A DNA stretch of 9,111 nt from Porphyrobacter sp. UBA7686. Its GTDB lineage: Bacteria > Pseudomonadota > Alphaproteobacteria > Sphingomonadales > Sphingomonadaceae. Each line of letters starts with the position of its first letter. Position 1 is the first letter of the stretch. Shown piece by piece: positions 1-6,869 of this stretch. The stretch covers positions 25,348 through 34,458 of the forward strand of contig DLGU01000124.1 in assembly GCA_002482865.1 (NCBI GenBank), written 5' to 3'. Made by a program: the position numbers and the translations under genes. Under the pieces are notes generated by a model that worked only from the letters and a program-made list of their open reading frames with translations, had not been told where the DNA came from and searched no databases.

Positions 1-887
1 CGCGCGGCCTTTTCCTCGGCGCGCATCATGCGCTCGTTCCGGAATTCGGCCGACAGCACGCGCAGCGCGGAAGCGAGCGGGGTGCCATAGCGTTCGGTCT
101 GGATCATGGTCGTCACCACGCCCTTCACCGCTTCCAGATTGACGCGATAGGCGAAGTTGTTGAACGCCATCTTGCGCTCGTTGAGGAAGCTCAGCTCAAT
201 CGCGGTCAGGGCGAATTCGTCACCCAGTTCCGGATAGGCGCGGCCCAGTTCCTTGGCGACGCGGTTGAAGGCGGCGTCCACCGTCAGACCGGCCTCGGCG
301 CAGATCACCAGCAAGTCGAGCGCATCAGGCAGGCCCTTCTGGATTTCCTTAGTGCGCTTGGTCGCTTTGTTCATGAGGAAGATTTCCGGTCCCTTGTAGG
401 ACAGGAGCACCGCACCGCCGAAGACGGCGAGGCGCTTGATCGGGCCCCAGTCGGGCCAGAAGTCGACCCAGTAGATCAGCAAGCCCAGAACGATGCCCAC
501 CACTACCGGCAGGATCGCGCGGGCGCCGATGATCAGCACCGCCCATTCTTTGTTGCGGTAGCCAGCGTGCGCCATTTTCTGCTGGATCGCCCGGATCTGG
601 CTTTCCTGCAACACGTTGAGACGGCCGAGGCTGTCCTTCATCTTGTCGGTTGTGTCGGTGCGGCGCACAAGGCTGGTGCGCTTCTTCGAGGCCGAGGTGA
701 CGATCCCTGCCTTCAGCTGTTCGCGCCGGGCCTCAAGCGCCTTGACGCGCTTGGCCATCGGGTCACGGATCGTGAGCGCAGCATAAATTGCCAGCATCAC
801 GGCAAAGGCGGCAAGGCCAGCCAGCAGCGTGCCGACGAGGATGACGTCGAAGCCAAGCAATGTCGGGCCGGTGGGTTGGTTGATCAT
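1..887 (-). CDS. tadC: TadC, Tad pilus inner-membrane platform protein (type II secretion F family), C-terminus cut by window edge
   Basis: Second of the two F-type platform proteins of the Tad pilus (CpaH in Caulobacter nomenclature). With TadB it is thought to form the inner-membrane base on which the CpaF/TadA motor acts to polymerise pilin. The reading frame is open from the ATG at 887 to the left edge: 295 codons are visible and the end is missing. A hydrophobic segment spans about residues 13-36, a basic linker about 40-110, a second hydrophobic stretch about 114-140 and a short one near 155-165. The F domain begins about residue 184 (GLPDALDLLVICAEAGL) and includes ERYGTPLASALRVL near 265-279, both typical of TadC. 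The family is usually somewhat over 300 residues, so only the last membrane segment should be missing. The ATG lies 19 nt after the tadB stop and follows a G-rich run (GGGGGGC), a weak Shine-Dalgarno. Identification is firm; order after TadB also fits. Confidence 0.93.
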   Translation of the reverse strand, partial: MINQPTGPTLLGFDVILVGTLLAGLAAFAVMLAIYAALTIRDPMAKRVKALEARREQLKAGIVTSASKKRTSLVRRTDTTDKMKDSLGRLNVLQESQIRAIQQKMAHAGYRNKEWAVLIIGARAILPVVVGIVLGLLIYWVDFWPDWGPIKRLAVFGGAVLLSYKGPEIFLMNKATKRTKEIQKGLPDALDLLVICAEAGLTVDAAFNRVAKELGRAYPELGDEFALTAIELSFLNERKMAFNNFAYRVNLEAVKGVVTTMIQTERYGTPLASALRVLSAEFRNERMMRAEEKAA

Positions 888-906
888 GATGTTTTGCCCC
901 CCGCCA

Positions 907-1878
907 TCAGATTTCGAAATTGACCATTTTGGCCATCATCATCACGCCTACGCCCATCCACACGCCGGCACCCAGGCCGGTCGCAATCAGCCGATCATCG
1001 GTGAAGAAGGTGCCCATGTAGCCCGGGTTGATCATGAAAATCGCGCCGAACACCAGGAAGGGCAACGAGCCGACGATGTAGGCCGAGGCCTTGGATTCCG
1101 AGCTCATCGCCCGGATCTTGAGCTTCATCTGCGCGCGCTGGCGCAGCACGTTGGCAAGGTTCGACAGGGTTTCGGCGAGGTTGCCGCCCGTCTCGCGCTG
1201 AATCGCAAGTGTAATGGTGAAGAAGTTGAACTCGGCGATCCCGAGCTTGTCGGCGGTGTCCTGAAGAGCGTCTTCCATCGTTTTGCCGACTTTGATGCGG
1301 TCGATCACGGTTTTGAACTCTTGGCCGACGGGGCCGGGAACTTCGGTTGAAACAATGCCGAACGTTTCGGTCACCGGCAGGCCGGAGCGCAGGCCGCGTA
1401 CTAGAAGTTCGATCCCGTCAGGGAACTTGGTGATGAAGGCATTGGTGCGCCTGTTGATTAGGTAATTGACCGCCATGTGCGGCAGGCCCGCGCCAACCAC
1501 CAGGCCGACGCCGAGCGACAGCATCGGCGCGCGGCTGAACACGAAGATCACCACCGCGATCCCGAGCGCCAGGCCGAGCGACGTGTAGGCATATTGCGAC
1601 ACGGTCCAATCCTTGCCGGTGCGGTTCAGGCGCATCGCCAGCGCTTCGGTGCGCGAGCCCGAGCCTGCGACGCGATAGGTCTTGGGCTTGCGGGCAGCGA
1701 CAGCGCGTTTGAACTGCGCATCAACCTTCGCATCGACGCTTTCCGAGTGGCGGTAGCGTAGCGCCTGCATCCGGCGCTTCTGGGATTTGGCCGCGCCTGA
1801 ACCGGCGATCACCGCGTAGCCCATGACCAGCACGGAGAAGATCACCAGCGTGATGAGCAGGGTTTGGATAATGGCCAT
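907..1878 (-). CDS. tadB: TadB, Tad pilus inner-membrane platform protein (type II secretion F family)
   Basis: First of the paired F-family platform proteins (CpaG in Caulobacter), a polytopic inner-membrane protein acting with TadC at the pilus base. The 323-residue product has a hydrophobic N-terminal segment (about 3-25), a charged cytoplasmic stretch (30-92), two adjacent hydrophobic segments (about 97-116 and 119-140), the F domain (about 150-260) with FPDGIELLVRGLRSGLPV and the conserved RETGGNLAETL signature near 228-238, then two C-terminal hydrophobic segments (about 266-284 and 298-317). Length is normal for TadB. The ATG at 1878 has a good AGGAAG ribosome-binding site (plus-strand 1886-1891) 7 nt upstream. 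Unlike its neighbours it is separated by 107 bp from the gene before it (cpaE). In Caulobacter-type loci that position is occupied by the motor ATPase gene cpaF. Confidence 0.95.
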   Translation of the reverse strand: MAIIQTLLITLVIFSVLVMGYAVIAGSGAAKSQKRRMQALRYRHSESVDAKVDAQFKRAVAARKPKTYRVAGSGSRTEALAMRLNRTGKDWTVSQYAYTSLGLALGIAVVIFVFSRAPMLSLGVGLVVGAGLPHMAVNYLINRRTNAFITKFPDGIELLVRGLRSGLPVTETFGIVSTEVPGPVGQEFKTVIDRIKVGKTMEDALQDTADKLGIAEFNFFTITLAIQRETGGNLAETLSNLANVLRQRAQMKLKIRAMSSESKASAYIVGSLPFLVFGAIFMINPGYMGTFFTDDRLIATGLGAGVWMGVGVMMMAKMVNFEI

Positions 1879-1899
1879 GTCTAAGCTTCCTGCCTGGTT

Positions 1900-1916
1900 C
1901 CGCCGGGCTGCGGCGG
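1900..1916. repeat. Inverted repeat upstream of tadB (6-bp stem, 5-nt loop)
   Basis: CCGCCG at 1900-1905 pairs perfectly with CGGCGG at 1911-1916 around GGCTG. In the minus-strand transcript it lies just 5' of the tadB ribosome-binding site, so it could affect mRNA stability or tadB translation. No U-run follows it, so it is not a canonical terminator. In GC-rich DNA such a short stem can arise by chance. Confidence 0.4.
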
Positions 1917-1943
1917 CGCAAATCCTGTGTCACTGTGCCGGCG

Positions 1944-1965
1944 GCGGGGCACCTGAGCGCCCCGC
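1944..1965. repeat. Inverted repeat after cpaE (7-bp GC stem, 8-nt loop)
   Basis: GCGGGGC at 1944-1950 pairs with GCCCCGC at 1959-1965. In the minus-strand transcript it starts about 20 nt beyond the cpaE stop, and tadB follows further down. It could be a weak attenuator or an mRNA 3'-end protecting stem that lowers tadBC expression. There is no T-tract on the downstream side, so a classical intrinsic terminator is not supported. Confidence 0.45.
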
Positions 1966-1985
1966 GCCGTGTGCGCAGATATCGG

Positions 1986-3266
1986 TCAGTCGGCCTTGGT
2001 GAGGTCGACCTTGGGCTTCTTGGCGAGCATTGCCTTGAAATCGAAGTTGCCGAGCAGCGACTTCTTTTCTCCGCCTGTCGCAATGGTGTCTTCCGTGCTC
2101 ACGCCCATCACGCGCTCGGCGATTTGCCGGATCGCGGCGGTCGCCTTGCTGGAACGGTTGGCGTCGACGAACACCTGACCCAGCTTGGCCGCGTTCGAGG
2201 CCGCCTTGATGTCGTAGGGCACCACAAAATCGACCTTGCGTTCGATCGAAGCCTCGAAATCGGCCTTGCTGATTTCGGCGAGAGCGGGCTGCACCTTGTT
2301 GGCGACGATCATCGGATGCGCATGGCTCGCGTTGGCTTTGAGCCACGAAAGGATGCGGATCGTATCTCGCGCCGAGGCCAGCGTCAGCTCGCAGGTCAGC
2401 ACCACCAGATTCACGTCAGCCAAAAGCTGCGGGAAGTTGATGAGCATGTTGCGCGGCAGATCGATCACCGTCATTTCGAACGCTTGGCGGAATTCATCCT
2501 CCAGTTGCACGAACGCCGAACCATCGGTCATCAGCGGCTGATTGATCGGCGCTTCGGCTGACAAAATCGACAAGTTATCACCGGCGCGCACCATGGCGCG
2601 TTCAATGAAGAGGGGGTCGATGCGGCTCGGGTTTTCGATCGCGTCGGTCAGGCCCCGGCCCGGCTCCAGATCCAGTGCCAGCGCACCGGTGCCGAAGTGG
2701 ACGTCAAGGTCGAGCAGCGCCGTCGCCGCCTTGTGCTGTTCGGCGAACAGCCACGCCAGCGAAGTCGCCAGCGTCGAAGCACCTACGCCGCCGCGCGTCC
2801 CGACCACTGCGGTCGAAATGTGACGCTTGGCCGCATCGGCATCGCCCGCCTTGGGGGACATGAACACGGCCAGCGCCTGATTGAGCGCATCATGCACCTG
2901 CTGCGCCGACAACGGCTTGAGCAAATAATCGTGAATCCCGCTCGACAGCAGGTCACGATAGAGGCGCACATCGTTGACCTGGCCGATGGCGATCACCACC
3001 GTGCCCGGCTCGCAGACTTCGGCGAGCGCGTTGATGTCGTTGAGCGGGTCACCGCTTTCCGACAGGTCGACGATCAGGATCGCCGGGCTGGCGCTGACCG
3101 AGAGCGATTGCACCGCGTTACGCAGGCCGCCCTTGTTGCACTTTTCCGGCTGCCAGCCGAGTTCGATGACCACCGGACGTAGCACATCCAGCGCGCTGTC
3201 ATCGCAGATATAGGCCGCGAAGGGGTCACGATTTCCGGGCAAGCCCGATTTCCAGGGAGCATTCAT
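1986..3266 (-). CDS. cpaE: CpaE/TadZ, MinD-like pilus localisation ATPase with N-terminal receiver-like domain
   Basis: CpaE/TadZ proteins mark the site of Tad pilus assembly and belong to the ParA/MinD ATPase superfamily. The 426-residue product has a receiver-like domain (about 17-135): an acidic pair at D22/D23, D67 in IVDLSES at the phosphoacceptor position, and K117 in YLLKPL; the usual Thr/Ser after strand 4 is Gly95. A MinD-like domain follows (about 148-390) with a deviant Walker A, GTRGGVGAST, at 156-165, LLDLDVHFG near 184-192, and a Walker B-like VIDLP near 267-271. Arg158 replaces the signature lysine and Ala163 the P-loop lysine, as is common in alphaproteobacterial CpaE. A lysine-rich tail (about 392-426) ends the protein. 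The ATG is 3 nt after the cpaD stop and is served by GGAGGAGGT inside the last cpaD codons, implying translational coupling. cpaF does not follow it, which is unusual. Confidence 0.95.
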   Translation of the reverse strand: MNAPWKSGLPGNRDPFAAYICDDSALDVLRPVVIELGWQPEKCNKGGLRNAVQSLSVSASPAILIVDLSESGDPLNDINALAEVCEPGTVVIAIGQVNDVRLYRDLLSSGIHDYLLKPLSAQQVHDALNQALAVFMSPKAGDADAAKRHISTAVVGTRGGVGASTLATSLAWLFAEQHKAATALLDLDVHFGTGALALDLEPGRGLTDAIENPSRIDPLFIERAMVRAGDNLSILSAEAPINQPLMTDGSAFVQLEDEFRQAFEMTVIDLPRNMLINFPQLLADVNLVVLTCELTLASARDTIRILSWLKANASHAHPMIVANKVQPALAEISKADFEASIERKVDFVVPYDIKAASNAAKLGQVFVDANRSSKATAAIRQIAERVMGVSTEDTIATGGEKKSLLGNFDFKAMLAKKPKVDLTKAD

Positions 3267-3269
3267 GGC

Positions 3270-3962
3270 TTAGTTACCTCCTCCGCCGCCGCCGCCGCCG
3301 CCGCCGCCGCCTTGGCCTGCTTGCATCAGTCCGCCCTTGCCGGTCGGCTCCATTTCACGATAGGTCGAGATCGCCTTGTTCGAGGTGGCGATCACGGTTT
3401 CGCCGTCACCTTTCTTGCCTTCGAGCAGATCCTGCGGATCGGCGACCATGGCGGCTAGGTTGCTGTTGATCGCGCAGCCGTAGTTCGGGCTGAGACCGTG
3501 GGAGTAGTTCATGTCCGACTTGGCCGACCAGTCCGGGCAACCGGGTACGGCGGCGGTGGTGCGGGTGATGACCACGCGGGCCTGACCGGGCTGGACAAAG
3601 CCTGCTGTCACCGGCGCGGTTTCGCTCAGCATCAGGCCATAACGCGCCGCCAAGTCGCGGATCGCATTGGTGACGGCCGGGTTCTGGCTCGGGTTCTCGA
3701 TCGCGATGCGATCCCCGTAGCGCAGGTCCATCGTCTCGAACCAGCCATTGAGGCGCTGCTGTTCCGAGATCGGCAGGCCAGACGTGGTGGTTGTGACATC
3801 GAGCGTCATGTTGGTGCGTTCCACCACAGGCACCTTGGTGCTGTAGAGGCTGGTGTTGGAGGGCATCCCGCCGCAGCCGGCAAGGCCGAGGCCCAGCGTC
3901 AGCGCAAGCGCGAGATTGGCCACATGAAATTGGGGGCGCTTGGTGTGTCGTGCAATCGGCAT
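3270..3962 (-). CDS. cpaD: CpaD, Tad pilus outer-membrane lipoprotein with polyglycine C-terminus
   Basis: CpaD is an alphaproteobacterial Tad pilus lipoprotein thought to help place or stabilise the CpaC secretin in the outer membrane. From the ATG at 3962 the product has 230 residues: a basic N-terminus, a hydrophobic stretch (about 13-28) and a lipobox LAGC with the lipidated cysteine at residue 30. Conserved CpaD motifs are visible, including LNGWFETMDLRYGD, the Cys in VPGCPDWSAKSD, and NYGCAINSNLAAMVADPQDL. The protein ends in GQ, twelve glycines and Asn. The start was chosen because it gives a proper lipoprotein signal, has AAAGGTGA (plus-strand 3968-3975) 5 nt upstream and leaves a 19-nt gap after cpaC. 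An upstream ATG at 4079 would add 39 arginine-rich residues overlapping cpaC and is rejected. The tail is partly encoded by a GGC triplet repeat. Confidence 0.92.
   Translation of the reverse strand: MPIARHTKRPQFHVANLALALTLGLGLAGCGGMPSNTSLYSTKVPVVERTNMTLDVTTTTSGLPISEQQRLNGWFETMDLRYGDRIAIENPSQNPAVTNAIRDLAARYGLMLSETAPVTAGFVQPGQARVVITRTTAAVPGCPDWSAKSDMNYSHGLSPNYGCAINSNLAAMVADPQDLLEGKKGDGETVIATSNKAISTYREMEPTGKGGLMQAGQGGGGGGGGGGGGN
3276..3284 (-). promoter_or_regulatory. Strong Shine-Dalgarno of cpaE embedded in the polyglycine codons of cpaD
   Basis: Read on the minus strand, the last three glycine codons of cpaD are GGA GGA GGT, giving GGAGGAGGT nine nucleotides before the cpaE ATG. The nine preceding glycine codons are all GGC, so the switch to GGA/GGT falls exactly where a ribosome-binding site is needed. 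This fixes the cpaE start and links its translation to cpaD. Confidence 0.75.
3285..3311. repeat. (GCC)9 trinucleotide microsatellite coding the CpaD polyglycine tail
   Basis: Nine perfect GCC triplets (GGC glycine codons on the coding minus strand) lie directly before the GGA GGA GGT codons that end the glycine run. Slippage would change the number of glycines without shifting frame or moving the cpaE ribosome-binding site. Expected to vary in length among related strains; the effect on CpaD is unknown. Confidence 0.9.
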
Positions 3963-3981
3963 CGTGATCACCTTTCTCACG

Positions 3982-5568
3982 TTAGAGGCTGAAGCCCGGG
4001 GTCGCGGAGCTGGCTTCGCGTTCCTCGCGGCGGTTCTTCTTGTCGGCGCGGCGCGGCTTTTCCGGCTGCGTCGGGACAATCGCGGCCGGATCGGCTGCGC
4101 TCACCTTCGGCTGCGGTGCATCCTGGCCAGCGGCGACCGGGCCAGGACGCTGTTCACCCGAGACACCCGCACTGTTCTGGTAGCCGAGGAACTGCTCCAG
4201 CTCGTTGGCGGAACGATAGCCATCGGTCGGCAGCTTGATGTCCGCTGCGTTGACCGGCTTGACCAGATAGGGGGTGACGATGATCACCAGCTCGGTTTCG
4301 CCCTTGCGGAACTGACGGCTGCGGAACAGGTTGCCGAGGATGGGCACGTCGCCCAGACCCGGTGCCTTTTCGAGCTGGTTTTGCGAGTTGGCGCTCATCA
4401 GCCCGGCGATCATGAAGCTCTGGCCCGAACCCAGCTCCACCGTTGTTTCGGTGCGGCGGGTGGTGATCGAGGGAACCTGAAAACCATTGAGCTCAATCGC
4501 GCCCTGGGTCGACAGTTCGGACACCTCAGGACGGACGCGCATCGAAATGCGGCCGTTCGACAGCACGGTCGGGGTGTAGGCGAGGCTGACGCCGAACTGG
4601 CGGAACTGCACCGTCACCTGACCGAGGCCCTGTGCGATCGGGATCGGAAACTCGCCGCCCGCAAGGAAGGTCGCAGTTTCACCCGAAAGCGCCGTGAGGT
4701 TCGGTTCGGTGATGGTGGTTACCAGACCCAGACGCTCCGTCAGATCGAGCGCGCCCAGCATGTTCAGACCGAACAGCTTTCCGAGGCCGGCGAGCGAAGT
4801 GCCGCCCTGTGTATCGACCGACGGACCGACGAGATCAGTGCCGTCCGGCAGCTTGATCGAGGTCTGCGCTGCGCCATTGCCGACGCCGAGCGGGCCACCA
4901 AAGTTGAATGCTTCACCGCCGATCGCCCGGCCGTTGCCCACGCCGAAGCGGAAACCGCTGGTGGCGTCTGCCATCTGAAGGTTGCCGCCGATTTCGCGGA
5001 CGAGGCTGCGGCTGACTTCAGCGAATTTGACGTGCAGGTTGACCTGCAGCGGGGTCGCGGTCTTCAGGCGGCTGATGACGTTGGCTTCTTCGCCGAGGAA
5101 GGCGGTGACGAGGCGTTCGGCCTCGGCAGCATCTTCCGGTGCGGCCACGGTGCCGGTCAGCAGCACGGTGTTGGCACCCATGGTCGACACGCTGACCTTG
5201 GCATCGGGCATCGCCATCGCAAGCATCTGGTCGATGCTGCCGATGTTCGATCCGACCCGGATGTTGGCCGAAAAGATCACGTCGCCGCGTTCGTTGCTGG
5301 CGTAGATGGTGGTTTCACCGCCCGCCTTGCCAAACACGTAGAGCTGACGCTGCGACTTCACCTGAACATCGGCGACCGCATCATTGGCGACAAACACGTC
5401 GGCCATGTTGCCCGGCACCGTCACCAGTTCGCCCTTGCCGATCGACAGGACGATTTCCTGCGCCGGGCTGACGATCTGCTGCGCGGTGGCAGTGGCCGCC
5501 GGCATCGCTGCCATCGGCACTGCGGCAATCGCAGCCACCAGCAGCTTGATCTTGAAATTGCGTGTCAT
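3982..5568 (-). CDS. cpaC: CpaC (RcpA-like), Tad pilus outer-membrane secretin
   Basis: Secretin forming the outer-membrane channel through which the Flp pilus exits. From the ATG at 5568 it has 528 residues: a Sec signal peptide (hydrophobic about 8-28, probable cleavage after ATA near residue 29), an N-terminal pilus-secretin domain (about 36-106), a BON-like region (about 110-170), and the secretin domain (about 175-437). The latter shows ITEPNLTALSGETATFLAGGEFPIP in two adjoining parts (286-310), SLAYTPTVL (328-336), the hallmark GLGDVPILGNLFRS (404-417) and TELVIIVTPYLVKP (425-438). A proline/charged tail of about 90 residues follows, basic at RRADKKNRREER. An upstream in-frame ATG at 5640 (14 nt after the cpaB stop) would add 24 residues before the signal peptide. 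The 5568 start is preferred because it begins a normal signal peptide and follows AAGGGGGG, but this is not certain. Confidence 0.95.
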   Translation of the reverse strand: MTRNFKIKLLVAAIAAVPMAAMPAATATAQQIVSPAQEIVLSIGKGELVTVPGNMADVFVANDAVADVQVKSQRQLYVFGKAGGETTIYASNERGDVIFSANIRVGSNIGSIDQMLAMAMPDAKVSVSTMGANTVLLTGTVAAPEDAAEAERLVTAFLGEEANVISRLKTATPLQVNLHVKFAEVSRSLVREIGGNLQMADATSGFRFGVGNGRAIGGEAFNFGGPLGVGNGAAQTSIKLPDGTDLVGPSVDTQGGTSLAGLGKLFGLNMLGALDLTERLGLVTTITEPNLTALSGETATFLAGGEFPIPIAQGLGQVTVQFRQFGVSLAYTPTVLSNGRISMRVRPEVSELSTQGAIELNGFQVPSITTRRTETTVELGSGQSFMIAGLMSANSQNQLEKAPGLGDVPILGNLFRSRQFRKGETELVIIVTPYLVKPVNAADIKLPTDGYRSANELEQFLGYQNSAGVSGEQRPGPVAAGQDAPQPKVSAADPAAIVPTQPEKPRRADKKNRREEREASSATPGFSL

Positions 5569-5597
5569 GGGTTGCCCCCCTTCGGGTTTGCCACGGG

Positions 5598-5616
5598 TTG
5601 CCTGGAAAGCAGGCAA
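5598..5616. repeat. Perfect hairpin in the cpaB-cpaC leader (7-bp stem, 5-nt loop)
   Basis: TTGCCTG at 5598-5604 and CAGGCAA at 5610-5616 form a perfect stem around GAAAG. In the minus-strand mRNA it lies about 30 nt before the preferred cpaC start and between the two candidate start codons (5640 and 5568). Related GGGTTGCC-like words also occur nearby (around 5569-5576 and 5584-5592). It has no U-run, so it is not a terminator; a role in tuning secretin translation or mRNA processing is possible. Confidence 0.5.
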
Positions 5617-5654
5617 GCGATGGGTCATGGTCTTCAACATGGTCCTGATGCCTC

Positions 5655-6779
5655 TCAGTTGATCACGGTCGCACCGGCGGCGGGCAGTCTTTGCCCGGCG
5701 CGGCGCACACCGCTCGACTGGCTGGAGAGGATCGCGGTGCCATTGGCCTTGGCGCTCACCGCGGTTTCTTCGGTTTCCTTGCCGCGGGTCACGCGGACGC
5801 TGGGGCCGCGATAGACCGGCGCGGCGTTGCCATCTGAGCCGCCCGAACGGGCCGGAGCCGGAGCAGCGGAGGGTGCCGACTGCTGCTGACCGCCCGGCTG
5901 GTTCTTGGGCGGCACAGTCGAACGCTGGAAGCGCGAGACATCGCCGCCGGTGACATAGGTTGTGCCCTTGTCGAGCGGACGACCCATCGCGGCCTTGAGC
6001 ATCTTTTCTTCCTGCTCAGGTGTCGCATTGGCCGGCAGCTGGACATCGCCAGAGGCGACGGCGCGCTCAAGTTCGGCCGGGCTATCAGCAAGCGAGCGCA
6101 GGACCAGGCTGATCGTGCCGATGGTCTGGGCGACCGCAACCTTTTCTGCGATCTTCGGCGTCACTTCGAGCGTGACGGTGCGGAATTCGCTCACCACCGT
6201 CTTGCCGTTTTCGTCGGTGGTCTTTTCAACCGTCTGGTCGGTGGCCAGCACGCGCAGATTGCGCAGCACGGTTTCCGCGGTGTTGAGAGTGCATTCGGTG
6301 CAATCGCCCGAAACCTGCTGGGTCAGCACGAGGTCGACCCGGTCGCCGGCAAAGACGAAGCCTGCCACGCCGGTCGTCGCCGACACGGGAACGGTGACAG
6401 CGCGCATGCCCGGCCCGAGCGCCGCAGCGAGGAAGCCACGATCGCCCGGCGCGACGAGCGAGCCTTGGGTGACCGGCTCACCGGCAGTAATCGGATAGCG
6501 GACCACGGTGCCCAGCAGCTTGTTCATGTCGGCTTCGCCGTCGATGAAGTAAGCATCCTGCACCAGTTCCTTGGGCCAGGGCTGGAAGCCCAGAGCGTCG
6601 GCGGTGATGATGGTACCCGCAGTCAGCGCCCGCTTGGCGACAAGCACGCGCGGCCCGGTGGGCACGGCAGCTTCGGCATTGGGGGCAGCGCCTCCGGTGA
6701 ACATGCTGCGTGCAGCAATCGCCGTCCCGATCGCGATGATCAGCGCTCCGAGCAGCAGAACCAGTTTCTTCCTATCCAT
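5655..6779 (-). CDS. cpaB: CpaB (RcpC-like), Tad pilus periplasmic assembly protein with SAF domain
   Basis: CpaB/RcpC is an inner-membrane-anchored periplasmic protein thought to interact with the secretin during Flp pilus assembly. The 374-residue product has an N-terminal hydrophobic anchor (about 6-27), an SAF domain (about 42-108; VLVAKRALTAGTIIT, VVRYPITAGEPVT) and the RcpC/CpaB domain (about 115-232; MRAVTVPVSATTGVAGFVF, then GDRVDLVLTQ). A Cys pair, C160 and C163 (CTEC), lies in the latter and could form a disulfide or bind metal in the periplasm. The C-terminal third (about 285-374) is low-complexity, rich in Gln, Pro, Ala, Ser and Gly, and probably disordered. Length is at the long end for the family because of this tail. 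The ATG at 6779 is preceded only by a G-rich run about 13 nt upstream, a poor ribosome-binding site. A 90-bp gap separates it from cpaA. Confidence 0.95.
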   Translation of the reverse strand: MDRKKLVLLLGALIIAIGTAIAARSMFTGGAAPNAEAAVPTGPRVLVAKRALTAGTIITADALGFQPWPKELVQDAYFIDGEADMNKLLGTVVRYPITAGEPVTQGSLVAPGDRGFLAAALGPGMRAVTVPVSATTGVAGFVFAGDRVDLVLTQQVSGDCTECTLNTAETVLRNLRVLATDQTVEKTTDENGKTVVSEFRTVTLEVTPKIAEKVAVAQTIGTISLVLRSLADSPAELERAVASGDVQLPANATPEQEEKMLKAAMGRPLDKGTTYVTGGDVSRFQRSTVPPKNQPGGQQQSAPSAAPAPARSGGSDGNAAPVYRGPSVRVTRGKETEETAVSAKANGTAILSSQSSGVRRAGQRLPAAGATVIN

Positions 6780-6869
6780 GGCTCAAATAGCCCCCTCGTA
6801 AATGCCCTAGGTTTGGTTAGCGGGCGGGTATGGTTGCGATACGTAAGTCTTGACTGGTTAAAATCGGGT
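6780..6869 (-). promoter_or_regulatory. cpaA-cpaB intergenic leader, possible secondary promoter region
   Basis: This 90-bp gap, long for this operon, is richer in A/T than the genes around it. On the minus strand it holds TTAACC (plus-strand 6856-6861), a sequence resembling a CtrA half-site, and CTAACC (plus-strand 6814-6819 region). The pair does not have the TTAA-N7-TTAA spacing of a full CtrA box, so only a weak case for internal initiation or regulation can be made. No hairpin terminator was seen. Confidence 0.2.

Noticed and set aside
1900..1965. GC hairpins as rho-independent terminators after cpaE
   Set aside because: Neither is followed by a U-tract on the transcribed (minus) strand, and the operon continues into tadB with matching function.
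1879..1985. Possible small gene in the cpaE-tadB gap
   Set aside because: Open frames crossing the gap are only out-of-frame shadows of cpaE and tadB; none has a plausible product or its own ribosome-binding site.
3285..3311. Triplet repeat as a phase-variation switch
   Set aside because: Gain or loss of whole triplets keeps the frame, so it cannot switch cpaD off; only tail length would change.
3963..4079. N-terminally extended cpaD starting at 4079
   Set aside because: The extra 39 residues are arginine/alanine-rich, overlap the end of cpaC, and would put residues before an otherwise complete lipoprotein signal; the 3962 start has a good ribosome-binding site.
3940..5814. A 624-codon open frame on the plus strand opposite cpaC
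   Set aside because: It is antisense to a clearly recognisable secretin, with His/Asp/Arg-rich composition matching no family; such open frames are common opposite high-GC genes with strong third-position GC bias.
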